From assembly GCF_041435055.1 (NCBI RefSeq), contig NZ_CP108002.1:4464001-4528000 (forward strand): a stretch of DNA of 64,000 nt, in the 5' to 3' direction. Numbering within the stretch: position 1 is the first letter of the stretch; every line of letters starts with the position of its first letter. This DNA comes from Streptomyces sp. NBC_00341 (lineage in GTDB: Bacteria > Actinomycetota > Actinomycetes > Streptomycetales > Streptomycetaceae). The notes under the pieces were generated by a model that was not told the DNA's origin, ran no database searches, and saw only the letters and a program-made list of their open reading frames with translations. Both the position numbers and the translations under genes were made by a program. Below are positions 17,290 to 25,224 of the stretch, one piece after another.

Positions 17290-18401
17290 TCGGGCTGGAA
17301 GAACTCAAGCATCCGCCGGCCGGCGTCCGGCGACATCAGCAGTTCCTGCATCCTCGCGGACATCCGGGCGGCGGCAGCGGTGCGTTCGAACATCTCGCGT
17401 TCGTATTCCTTGACGGCGGCGGGTACGTCGTCCGGGTGCGCGGCCAGCGCGAGGCCGAGCAGGGCGCCGTCGACCAGTGCCATGTTGGCGCCCTCTCCGA
17501 CCGGCGGCATCAGATGCGCGGCATCACCGAGCAGCGTGACGTCCGGCGCCGACGGCCAGGTCAGGCCGGCCGGGAGCGTGGTGATCGAGCGCGGTACGAC
17601 CGTGTCGTCGCAGGCCGCGATCAGCGCGGTGAACCGCGCGTCCCAGCCGGGGAGCAGGTCGATCAGCCGTGCACGGGCGGCGGCCGGGTCGTCGAACGGG
17701 ATACCGCTGGTGGCGAACCAGTCCTCCGCGGTGTTGTAGAAGCTGATGCCGATGCGAACCCGGCCGTCGCCGTTGCGCTGCGCCGCCAGGGAGATTCCGT
17801 TGCCGAGCACCCAGTAGTTGCCGCGCCCGACCATCGCCGCGAGGTCGGGGTGCGTGCGGTCGATGTCGGGAATGCCGATCTCGACGACGTTCTGGCCTAT
17901 GTGCGCCGGGCGGGCGTCGGTGAGCATTGGGCGGACCCGGGACCGCGCGCCGTCCGCGCCCACCAGCAGGTCATACGGTGCGCTGCCGCCTCCGGCGAAG
18001 CGCAGCAGGCCGCTGCCGGCGGACTCGAAGGCGTGCCCCCATCGCACCGTCCCCTCGGGGAGGGAGTCCAGCAGCAGGTCGCGCAGATCGGCGCGGTCGA
18101 TCTCGGGGCGCTCGGACGGGGCGTCGTCGGGCGTGTCCTCCTGGAGGAGCAGGGTGCCGTCGGGCTCCAGGAGGCGCATGTCCTGCCCCGCGCCCCGGGC
18201 CAGCGTGTGGAACCGGTCGATCAGACCGGCCTCGCGGAGCGCCCGTTGGCCGGAGTGGATGTCGAGCATGCCGCCCTGACCGCGTGCGTCCCGTGACGAT
18301 TCCCGTTCGTAGACGGTGGCGTCGATTCCGTTCACGTGCAGCACCCGGGCAAGGGCCAGGCCGCCTGGGCCGGCTCCGACGATGGTCATGGTCATGGGCA
18401 T
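17286..18401 (-). CDS. FAD-dependent monooxygenase
   Basis: 371 residues from ATG 18401, chosen for GGGGAAG upstream. N-terminal Rossmann FAD motif VGAGPGGLALARVL; central DG motif around LLVGADGARSRVR (near residue 155); late GDAAHLMPPVGEGANMALVDG that contacts FAD phosphates and ribose. This is the group A aromatic hydroxylase/TetX-like family, which hydroxylates small molecules with NAD(P)H and O2, often giving drug resistance or catabolism. It is divergent from a TetR regulator with a palindrome and tandem repeats between them, so TetR repression is likely. Confidence 0.88.
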   Translation of the reverse strand: MPMTMTIVGAGPGGLALARVLHVNGIDATVYERESSRDARGQGGMLDIHSGQRALREAGLIDRFHTLARGAGQDMRLLEPDGTLLLQEDTPDDAPSERPEIDRADLRDLLLDSLPEGTVRWGHAFESAGSGLLRFAGGGSAPYDLLVGADGARSRVRPMLTDARPAHIGQNVVEIGIPDIDRTHPDLAAMVGRGNYWVLGNGISLAAQRNGDGRVRIGISFYNTAEDWFATSGIPFDDPAAARARLIDLLPGWDARFTALIAACDDTVVPRSITTLPAGLTWPSAPDVTLLGDAAHLMPPVGEGANMALVDGALLGLALAAHPDDVPAAVKEYEREMFERTAAAARMSARMQELLMSPDAGRRMLEFFQPD

Positions 18402-18419
18402 GCTCTTCCCCTTCGATAC

Positions 18420-18493
18420 ACGAACACGCTGATGCATGAACACGCTGATGCACGAACACGCTGATACGCCGTACTGGCCGATACACTGTATCG
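18420..18493. promoter_or_regulatory. tandem repeats and palindrome in the monooxygenase/TetR divergent promoter
   Basis: Three copies of GAACACGCTGATGCA (the last diverged at its end) start at 18422, 18438 and 18454, with an exact 16-bp period. They are followed by the near-perfect palindrome CGATACACTGTATCG (18479-18493), about 25-40 bp before the TetR start. The palindrome is the best candidate for the TetR operator. The repeats may be additional binding sites or a local duplication. Confidence 0.55.
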
Positions 18494-18497
18494 CTCG

Positions 18498-19199
18498 ATG
18501 CGATGTATTATGAGCGGCATGTTGGTGTGGGAGAGGCCGGAGCCCCCGAATCGCCCGGTACCGGTGCCGTTGAGCCGGGAGGACATCGTGCGAGCGGCGA
18601 TCCGGCTGGCCGACGCGGACGGCCTGGACGCGGTGTCGCTGCGCAAGGTCGCCACCGCTCTGGATGTCCGTCCGATGCGGCTGTACAGCTACATCGCCGG
18701 CAAGGAGGAGCTGCTCGACCTGATGGTCGACGCCGCCCATGCCGAGATCCGGCCGGCCGGAGACGGCTGGCGCGAGGTGCTCCGCTCTCTTGCCGAAGCC
18801 ACTCGGCACGCCGCTCACGAGCACGAATGGCTCGCGGATCTACTGGGCGGCCGGCCCCAGCTCGGCCCGAACGCGCTGGCCGGCGGGGAGAGAGTGGTGG
18901 CCGCTCTGGGCGACATCGGCCTGGACGCCACCATGCCGGTGGTCGCCGCGGTCAACGCGTACGTGATCGGCGCGGTGCGCCGGGAGAACGCCGAGCGGCG
19001 TGCCGAACGGGCCACCGGGATGGACGAGAAGCGCTGGCAGGCATCGCTCGGGCCCTATCTGGAGCGGACGTTCGCCACCGGCCGGTTCCCCGCGCTGGCC
19101 ACGGTGGTGCGCGATGCCGCCCACCTGGACGCCGATCAGACCTTCCGGCTCGGCCTCGACTTCCTGCTCGACGGCATCGAGGCCCGCCTCTCACTGTGA
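18498..19199 (+). CDS. TetR/AcrR family regulator (TetR_C-type)
   Basis: Up to 233 residues; the true start may be the ATG at 18519 (MLVWERPEPP) rather than 18498. The HTH is clear: REDIVRAAIRLADADGLDAVSLRKVATALDVRPMRLYSYIAGKEEL. The C-terminal domain (AATRHAAHEHEWLADLLG to TFRLGLDFLLDGIEA) is the type found in TetR(B)-like tetracycline repressors. It is divergent from the FAD monooxygenase, the classic arrangement of a repressor and a drug-modifying enzyme. Confidence 0.88.
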   Translation: MRCIMSGMLVWERPEPPNRPVPVPLSREDIVRAAIRLADADGLDAVSLRKVATALDVRPMRLYSYIAGKEELLDLMVDAAHAEIRPAGDGWREVLRSLAEATRHAAHEHEWLADLLGGRPQLGPNALAGGERVVAALGDIGLDATMPVVAAVNAYVIGAVRRENAERRAERATGMDEKRWQASLGPYLERTFATGRFPALATVVRDAAHLDADQTFRLGLDFLLDGIEARLSL

Positions 19200-19220
19200 C
19201 GCGCGGCCGGAGGGCGTGGC

Positions 19221-19256
19221 GGCTTCGCCACGGATGAGGGCTTCGCCACGGATGAG
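19221..19256. repeat. exact 18-bp tandem duplication
   Basis: GGCTTCGCCACGGATGAG occurs twice back to back in the gap between the TetR gene and the lactonase-like gene. No coding role is seen. Confidence 0.85.
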
Positions 19257-19380
19257 GTTCTCGCCGCACACTCCGCCGTGTCCCCGCTGTCCGGCCCGTC
19301 CGCCCTCTCCCGCTGCACGCCCCTGTACGCCGTCGGCAAACACCCCTGGGACGGCGGCAGTTCCCTGCCAGCATGACCGG

Positions 19381-20082
19381 ATGAGCAACAACACGGCGGT
19401 TCGTCGCCTCGACCTGGGGTACTTCGTCCGGCCCGCGTCGGAGAGCGGTGGCCCTCAGCCGCGTGTCGAATCCGTACTCGCCTACCTGGTCCGACGTGAC
19501 GAGGGGCTGATCCTCTTCGACACCGGTATCGGTGACGCCGGTCCTGATACCGAAGCCCACTACCGCCCACAGCGCCGAGAACTGCGGAGGGCGCTCGCAG
19601 CCTCCGGAGTCTCCCTCTCGGATGTGTCCCTGGTGGTGAACTGCCATCTTCACTTCGACCACTGCGGGGGCAATCCGCTGCTGGGCGGCAGGCCGATCCT
19701 GGTGCAGGACGTGGAACTGGCCGCCGCACGTCGAGGCGACTACACCGTGGACGAACTCGTCGACTTCCCCGGTGCGACCTACGAGGAGATCTCCGGAGAA
19801 GCCGAGGTCTGGCCAGGAGTGTGGATCATCCCCACCCCTGGCCACACCGACGGTCATCAGTCACTGGTGGTCCGGCAGGATGACGGCACCGTCATCCTCG
19901 CCGGACAGGCACACGACTTCGCGTCCCACTTCGCAGCCGATCAGCTGGCTCACCACGCCGGACTCCAAGGTCTGGAGCAGCCGCTTCCGACGTACAGGCC
20001 GTGGCTGGGGCGGCTCCTGGAGTTCGATCCACGGCGTGTGCTGTTCGCGCACGACTGCTCGGTCTGGGAGCCGCCTTGCTGA
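19381..20082 (+). CDS. metallo-beta-lactamase-fold hydrolase, N-acyl-homoserine-lactonase-like
   Basis: 233 residues from ATG 19381. The zinc motif HLHFDH (CHLHFDHCGG, near residue 85), then TPGHTDGH (third His) and the aspartate/late His (FAHDCSVW) match the MBL superfamily, in the subgroup of AiiA-like quorum-quenching lactonases (FDTGIGD at strand 4). True AHL lactonase activity is not certain, because this subgroup also contains other lactone and ester hydrolases. It is monocistronic and convergent with ridA-like 20110-20517. Confidence 0.8.
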   Translation: MSNNTAVRRLDLGYFVRPASESGGPQPRVESVLAYLVRRDEGLILFDTGIGDAGPDTEAHYRPQRRELRRALAASGVSLSDVSLVVNCHLHFDHCGGNPLLGGRPILVQDVELAAARRGDYTVDELVDFPGATYEEISGEAEVWPGVWIIPTPGHTDGHQSLVVRQDDGTVILAGQAHDFASHFAADQLAHHAGLQGLEQPLPTYRPWLGRLLEFDPRRVLFAHDCSVWEPPC

Positions 20083-20109
20083 GCAGCCGGGAGTCCGGGA
20101 GTACAGGGC

Positions 20110-20517
20110 TCAATCGAGTACGGCGGCGACGGCTTCGATCTCGACGAGCTGGTCCTTGTAGCCGAGCACGGTGACACCCATCAAGGTGCTGGGGACGTCA
20201 TGGTCGGCGAACGAGTCGCGGACCACCTGCCAGGCGGTCACCAGGTCCTCCTGGCGGGCTGACGCGACGAGGACCCGGGTGCTGATCACGTCCTGGAGAG
20301 ACGCGCCCGCGGCGGCGAGAGCGGTCCGCATGTTCTCGATCGCTTTCGCCGCCTGGCCCGCGTAGTCCCCGATCGCCGCCGTGGAGCCGTCCTCGTTCAG
20401 CGGACACGACCCGGCGAGGAAGATCAGGCGGGCCTCGGCGGGCGCCGTGGCCGCGTAGGCGTACTCGGCGACGTCGGAGAGGGAGTCGGAGCGGATCAGA
20501 GTGATGGCACGAGCCAT
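20110..20517 (-). CDS. RidA/YjgF family protein
   Basis: 135 residues; typical RidA trimer fold with FLAGSCPLNEDG and the C-terminal GYKDQLVEIEAVA. True RidA deaminases have an arginine near residue 105 for substrate carboxylate binding; in this sequence the equivalent region reads DVPSTLMGVTVLGY, without a clear arginine, so it may belong to a non-deaminating subgroup. It follows the dienelactone-hydrolase-like gene by 55 bp on the same strand, probably one operon. Confidence 0.85.
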   Translation of the reverse strand: MARAITLIRSDSLSDVAEYAYAATAPAEARLIFLAGSCPLNEDGSTAAIGDYAGQAAKAIENMRTALAAAGASLQDVISTRVLVASARQEDLVTAWQVVRDSFADHDVPSTLMGVTVLGYKDQLVEIEAVAAVLD

Positions 20518-20572
20518 GGTGGCGGGGTCCTTTCCCGTTCGGTGCGGCGGGACGGAGGCCCCGCCTGCCGTG

Positions 20573-21328
20573 TCATGCCGCCGACCGTCCCGCTGCCGTG
20601 GCCGGCTCCCCCAGAGGCAGGCATTCGGCGAGCAGGTCGAGGACGTCGCGCCAGGCTCGCCCCGCGTGCAGCGGATGGTGGCCGACGCCGGGGAGCACGG
20701 TGTGGGCGACCGTCGGATGGTGGAAGGCGTGCAGGGCTCCGCCGTAGACGACGAGGCGCCAGTCGACGCCCGCGGCCTGCATCTCGGCGGTGAACGCGTC
20801 GCGTTGGGCGGACGACATGATGGGGTCCTCCGAACCGACGCCGGCCCATACCGGGCAGTGAATGCGTGCCGCCTCGCCCGGCCGGCCCGTGTTCAGTCCG
20901 TTGACCGTCCCGATCGCGCGGAGGCCGACTCCGTCGCGTCCGAGTTCCAGCGCGATGATGCCTCCGGTGCCGTAGCCGATGGCGGCGATCCGGTCGGGAT
21001 CGGTCCGTGGTTCGGCGCGCAGCACGTCCAGCGCCGCGTGCCCGATGTCCCGCATCCGGTCGGGGGCGGCGAGCAGCGGGGTCACGTGCGCCAGCATCTG
21101 CTGGGGGTCTTCGAAACAGCGCCCGCCGTTGATGTCGAAGGCCAGCGCCACGTATCCCAGCTCGGCCAGGGCGTCGGCACGGCGGCGCTGGATGTCGGTC
21201 AGGCCGAGCCCCTCGGGCCCGAGCAGGACCGCGGGTGCGCGGTCGGTGCCGGCCGGGAGCGCGAGGTGCCCGATCATCGTCAGTCCGTCTGCCGGGTACT
21301 CGACCGTGCGCGTGGTAACCGTCGTCAT
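20573..21328 (-). CDS. dienelactone-hydrolase family protein with an altered nucleophile elbow
   Basis: 251 residues. The alpha/beta hydrolase layout is intact, with Asp in VGSEDPIM and His in GGALHAFHHP. At the nucleophile elbow, where family enzymes have GYCFGG with catalytic Cys (or Ser), this one reads GYGTGG, residues 118-123, with Gly120 in the nucleophile position. Either another residue serves or the protein is not a classical hydrolase. It is upstream of the RidA-family gene and probably co-transcribed. Confidence 0.78.
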   Translation of the reverse strand: MTTVTTRTVEYPADGLTMIGHLALPAGTDRAPAVLLGPEGLGLTDIQRRRADALAELGYVALAFDINGGRCFEDPQQMLAHVTPLLAAPDRMRDIGHAALDVLRAEPRTDPDRIAAIGYGTGGIIALELGRDGVGLRAIGTVNGLNTGRPGEAARIHCPVWAGVGSEDPIMSSAQRDAFTAEMQAAGVDWRLVVYGGALHAFHHPTVAHTVLPGVGHHPLHAGRAWRDVLDLLAECLPLGEPATAAGRSAA

Positions 21329-21510
21329 ATGACTGGACTGTAGTGATCTCCGGGCCCGGCCGGGCGGGACTTCACCCTCGGCGGAACACCGCCGGATGCC
21401 CCCTCCCAGAAGGCCTCAAGGGCTGTTGGCGGCCCTCCTGGCCCGGCCGGGTCCGTGCGGGCCCGGGAATGAGCTGGCCCCGGTACGGGCCGGGGCGGTA
21501 GTTGTTGACG

Positions 21511-22893
21511 ATGACCACTCCTGCTGAAGAGTTGCTTCCGGCTACGCGGCGCGCCCTGCTGCACCGCATCGCCACCGCCCAGTCCGACGGGCGTTCACCT
21601 TCCGTCGTCGCCGCTGTCCGGCGGCAGGGGCAGACCGTCTGGAACGGCGCCCGCACCTGTGTCGACGGCCACGCCCCCGATGACGACACGCAGTTCAGGA
21701 TCGGATCCCTCACCAAGACGTTCACCGCGGTGCTGGTCCTGCGGCTGCGTGACGAGGGGCTGTTGGATCTGGCCGATCCGCTGGAGAAGCACCTGACCGG
21801 AACGGGTTTGGGCGAGGTCACCATTCACCAGCTGTTGGGCCACAGCGCGGGGCTCGGCGCGGAGTCGCCCGCTCCGTGGTGGGAACGGACGCCGGGCAGT
21901 CTGCGGCCCGAGCTCACGGATGTGCTCGGTGAGCAGACCCGGATGCACACACCTGGTCGTCGTCACCACTACTCCAACCCCGGATACACGGTGCTCGGAG
22001 CGCTGATCGAAGCCGTGCGCGGGGCGTCCTGGGCGCAGGTCCTGAAGCGTGAGCTCCTGGAGCCGCTGGGCATGCACCGTACGAGTCCCGGGCCGGAGGC
22101 GCCGCATGCCGGTGGCTGGGCCGTCCACCCGTGGGCGGACGCCATGCTGCCCGAGCCGGCCGAGGACCTCGGACTGATGGCTCCGGCCGGTCAGCTCTGG
22201 TCCACCACCGCCGACCTTCTCCGGTTCGCCGCCTTCCTCGCCGAGGGAGACGACCGGGTGCTCTGCGCCGCCTCCGTGGCGGAGATGAAGGCGCCGTCCG
22301 CACCCTCTGATCCGGGGGACTGGGAGGGGAATTACGGTCTGGGGCTCCAGGTGATCCACAGGAAGGGCCGCACGCTTGTCGGGCACACCGGGTCGCTCCC
22401 CGGATTCCTGGCCACCCTGTGGTTCTGCGCCGAGGAGGACGTGGCGGCGGTGGTGTTCGCCAACGTCACCTCCGGGCCACCGATCGGTGAGGTGGCCGCT
22501 GACCTCGTGGACATCGTCGCGGAGGCCGAGCCCCGCATCCCGGAGCCCTGGCGCCCGCTGCCCGAGGTGGACGCGGAGCTGCTCGCGCTGACCGGCCCCT
22601 GGTACTGGGGTACGCGTCCCAACGTCCTGCGCCTGAACGCCGATCGCGGACTGGAACTCCGAGGCCTCCGCGGCGACGGCCGCGGCGCTCGGTTCACCGC
22701 CCGGCCGGACGGCACCTGGATCGGGCTGGACGGCTATTACGCGGGGGAGACGCTGCGGATCGTCCGGAACGACGACGGCAGCGTGAACCATCTGGACCTG
22801 GGTTCGTTCGTCTTCACTCGCGAACCGTACGATCCCGCGGCGGCCGTTCCGGGCGGAGTGGACGAGAACGGGTGGCGCGGACTGGGAAGTTGA
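21511..22893 (+). CDS. serine hydrolase, class C beta-lactamase/DD-peptidase family
   Basis: 460 residues from ATG 21511. SxxK motif in GSLTKTFTA (near residue 70), YSN in HHYSNPGYTVLG and HTG in GHTGSLPGF: the full set of penicillin-recognising enzyme motifs. A C-terminal beta-barrel-like extension (residues about 340-460) is common in such esterases. There is no signal peptide, so it is probably cytoplasmic and an esterase or peptidase rather than a resistance enzyme. A perfect parS site starts 7 bp after the stop. Confidence 0.88.
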   Translation: MTTPAEELLPATRRALLHRIATAQSDGRSPSVVAAVRRQGQTVWNGARTCVDGHAPDDDTQFRIGSLTKTFTAVLVLRLRDEGLLDLADPLEKHLTGTGLGEVTIHQLLGHSAGLGAESPAPWWERTPGSLRPELTDVLGEQTRMHTPGRRHHYSNPGYTVLGALIEAVRGASWAQVLKRELLEPLGMHRTSPGPEAPHAGGWAVHPWADAMLPEPAEDLGLMAPAGQLWSTTADLLRFAAFLAEGDDRVLCAASVAEMKAPSAPSDPGDWEGNYGLGLQVIHRKGRTLVGHTGSLPGFLATLWFCAEEDVAAVVFANVTSGPPIGEVAADLVDIVAEAEPRIPEPWRPLPEVDAELLALTGPWYWGTRPNVLRLNADRGLELRGLRGDGRGARFTARPDGTWIGLDGYYAGETLRIVRNDDGSVNHLDLGSFVFTREPYDPAAAVPGGVDENGWRGLGS

Positions 22894-22900
22894 GCGTCCT

Positions 22901-22914
22901 GTTTCACGTGAAAC
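22901..22914. other. parS site 2
   Basis: Exact GTTTCACGTGAAAC between the convergent serine hydrolase and winged-helix genes. Confidence 0.9.
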
Positions 22915-22933
22915 ATGGCAGCGGACGGACGGC

Positions 22934-24097
22934 TCAGGCGGTCAACTCCCGCTCCAGCGGGGTGCGGAAGCGCGGTGTGATCCGCGCTTCCCCCACCCAG
23001 CCCGCCAGCCGGGATGCCTCTTCCTCGATAGCCGAGGCGGCATCCCGGCCGGTGTCGGTCAGGAGTCGCCAGACCGGTTCACCGTCGGCGCGTTGTGCCC
23101 AGCCTCCGACGATGCGGCCGTCCCACCACACCGTGGGGCCGATGTTGCCGGAGCGGTCGAAGAGGGCTGCCCGGTGTTCGGCGGGGAGGTGGAAGCCGCG
23201 GTCGGCCCAGCCCATCGCGCTCGGGTCGAGCGCGGGCAGCAGCGCCGCCCAGGGCTCCGGCGCCGGTTCGGACGCGGTGTCTCCGGGGGCGACCCAGGCG
23301 GCTGAGCCGTCGTCGAGCCGTACCTCCTCGGCTCCGACGGCGGCCAGCGCCTTGCGGACCTGGCCGAGCCCCCAGCCCGTCCACCACTTGAGGTCGGCCT
23401 CTGAGGCGGGTCCGTAGGAGCGGAGCCAGTGCAGGGCCAGCTCCGCCTGCGCCTCCGCGGTTGCCGGAACCGGTCGCGGTTCGGCCGCCGTCCAGCGGAA
23501 CTGGCTGGACGTCCAGGACCCACGGGGCCGGTCCCGGCGGATCCGGCCTTCGGCGGCCATGATGCGGATGACCCGGGTCGTCACGCCCTGCACCGCTTCG
23601 TACTTCTTGCCGGGGAAGACCGTGATCTTCGTGCGCAGGGCGGGTACGGCGGCGGAGAGTTCGCTGCCCGTGGCTGTCCCGCGGGCGGTCAGGGCCGCCA
23701 GGGTGGCCTGCTCCGTGGCGTCGAGCCAGCGCTCGTCCAGGCCCTGGCCGTCCTCCGCGAGGTGCTTCAGGAGGGTCCGGCGCTCCTTGGCCGCGACCGC
23801 GCGGGCGTTCGTCGCCTCGATCCGCGGGGCCAGCGCCTCCGGCACGACGAAGAGCGTGTTGCGCATGGAGAGGAGCCGGACCAGCGAGACGTCCTCGTAC
23901 AGGGCCTTCTCCACCGCGGCGACGTCCGGCGTGCGGAGCCGGGCGCACACGGAGAGGAAGACGGTGGCCGCGTCGGTGGCGTGCAGCGCCACGAGGGCGT
24001 CGGCCACGGCCACCGGGGAACCGGCCCGCGTGGCGGGCGCCAGGAGATGGCGCCCGGCCAGCCTGATGCGGCGTTGTTCGTCGCTGATGTGGTGCAT
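22934..24097 (-). CDS. winged helix DNA-binding domain protein (HTH_42 family)
   Basis: 387 residues from ATG 24097, with GAGGGG upstream. The sequence matches the HTH_42/DUF1006 family: LHATDAATVFLSVCARL near residue 40, SMRNTLFVV, RGTATGSEL, GSWTSSQFRW and TVWWDGRIVGGWAQ. Some members (AlkX, AlkZ) are DNA glycosylases that excise bulky alkyl or crosslink lesions. Whether this one is catalytic cannot be decided here. It is upstream of no clear partner, and the next gene on the same strand, a GNAT, is at 24125-24577. Confidence 0.8.
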   Translation of the reverse strand: MHHISDEQRRIRLAGRHLLAPATRAGSPVAVADALVALHATDAATVFLSVCARLRTPDVAAVEKALYEDVSLVRLLSMRNTLFVVPEALAPRIEATNARAVAAKERRTLLKHLAEDGQGLDERWLDATEQATLAALTARGTATGSELSAAVPALRTKITVFPGKKYEAVQGVTTRVIRIMAAEGRIRRDRPRGSWTSSQFRWTAAEPRPVPATAEAQAELALHWLRSYGPASEADLKWWTGWGLGQVRKALAAVGAEEVRLDDGSAAWVAPGDTASEPAPEPWAALLPALDPSAMGWADRGFHLPAEHRAALFDRSGNIGPTVWWDGRIVGGWAQRADGEPVWRLLTDTGRDAASAIEEEASRLAGWVGEARITPRFRTPLERELTA

Positions 24098-24124
24098 CGT
24101 CGGCCCCTCGGCTGCCGGGTGCGG

Positions 24125-24577
24125 TCAGAGAGCGAGCTTGAAGCCCACATGGCTGGCGACGAAGCCGAGCCGTTCGTAGAAGCGGTGCGCGTCGGTACGG
24201 CTCGCATCCGATGTCAGCTGGACCAGTCGGCACCCCTGGCGCCGGGATTCGTCCACCGCCCACCGCATCAGCAGGGTGCCGAGTCCGCTGCCGCGTTCGT
24301 CCTTGTGTACGCGGACGCCCTCGACGACGGAGCGCGTGGAGCCTCGCCGGGAGAGGCCGGGGATCACCGTCAGCTGGAGGGTGCCGACGACCCGGTCCGC
24401 GCGCGCGGCGACCATCAGGTGCTGGTTCGGGTCCCCGGCCAGCCGCCGGAAGGCTGCCAGATAGGGCGTGAGGTCGTCCGGCGACTCGCGTTCGGCGCCC
24501 AGCGGATCGTCGGCCAGCATGGCCACGATCTCGGGGAGGTCGTCGATGCCCGCCGCACGTATGTCCAGATCGCTCAT
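24125..24577 (-). CDS. GNAT family N-acetyltransferase
   Basis: 150 residues from ATG 24577 (MSDLDIRAAG). The acetyl-CoA-binding motif A is VHKDERGSGLGTLLMRWAVDESRR, and a C-terminal FYERLGFVASHVGFKL follows. The family transfers acetyl groups to amines; the substrate is unknown. It lies 27 bp upstream of the winged-helix gene on the same strand, so the two may be co-transcribed. Confidence 0.88.
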   Translation of the reverse strand: MSDLDIRAAGIDDLPEIVAMLADDPLGAERESPDDLTPYLAAFRRLAGDPNQHLMVAARADRVVGTLQLTVIPGLSRRGSTRSVVEGVRVHKDERGSGLGTLLMRWAVDESRRQGCRLVQLTSDASRTDAHRFYERLGFVASHVGFKLAL

Positions 24578-24624
24578 GATCAGCAGCCTACGCAGTGGCC
24601 TCGGGCCGTGCGGCGGCAATCGGC

Positions 24625-25083
24625 CTACACGGGGACCTTCAGCTCCTCGACCGCCCGTACGAGCGGCACCAGCTCGGGGTCCTTGGCGGCCTCGTCGAGT
24701 GCGGCACGCAGAGCGGTGTCATTGGTCGGCCTGGCCTCGGCGAGCAGGGTGAGACCGGCCTCGGTGACATCGGTGTAGATACCCCTGCGGTCGGTGTCGC
24801 AGAGGTACCGGGTCAGCAGACCGCGGTCCTCGAGGCGGGTGACCAGGCGCGTGGTGGCGCTCTGGCTGAGCACGACGGCGTCGGCCACCTGCTTCATCTG
24901 CAGATGTCCGCCCGGTCCGCTGTGCTGCCGGCTCAACACGTCCAGCAGCGAGTACTCCCGCACGCTGAGGTCGTGCCGGCTCTGCAGGGCGCGCTCGATA
25001 TGGGCCTCGATCTTCCCGTGGAGCAGGGAGAGCGCGCACCAGCCCTGGGAGAGGGCGGTCAGTGCCGGGTCCGTCGCGGTCAT
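24625..25083 (-). CDS. MarR family transcriptional regulator
   Basis: 152 residues from ATG 25083 with GGAGGAG upstream. The winged helix spans residues about 45-110: LSVREYSLLDVLSR, DAVVLSQSATTRLVTRLEDRGLL, RGIYTDVTEAG. It is divergent from the MFS exporter at 25225, the standard arrangement for a MarR repressor and its pump. Repeated TGCAATTA motifs lie in the gap. Confidence 0.9.
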   Translation of the reverse strand: MTATDPALTALSQGWCALSLLHGKIEAHIERALQSRHDLSVREYSLLDVLSRQHSGPGGHLQMKQVADAVVLSQSATTRLVTRLEDRGLLTRYLCDTDRRGIYTDVTEAGLTLLAEARPTNDTALRAALDEAAKDPELVPLVRAVEELKVPV

Positions 25084-25144
25084 GGTGTCTCTCCTCCGTG
25101 CTGGAGCTGCTTACGTACAGGATAGGCGACCCACGCAATAGCCC

Positions 25145-25183
25145 GCGCTTGCAATTAACCAGCGCCTGCAATTATTGTGAACG
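25145..25183. promoter_or_regulatory. MarR operator candidate
   Basis: Two direct copies of GCGCYTGCAATTAW start at 25145 and 25162 with a 17-bp period. The second leads into the palindrome CAATTATTG. AT-rich sites of this sort in the divergent gap are typical MarR targets. Binding is inferred. Confidence 0.55.
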
Positions 25184-25224
25184 CTCGTAAGGCGCAGATG
25201 CAATCTCCAGGGAAGGGGTCACCC

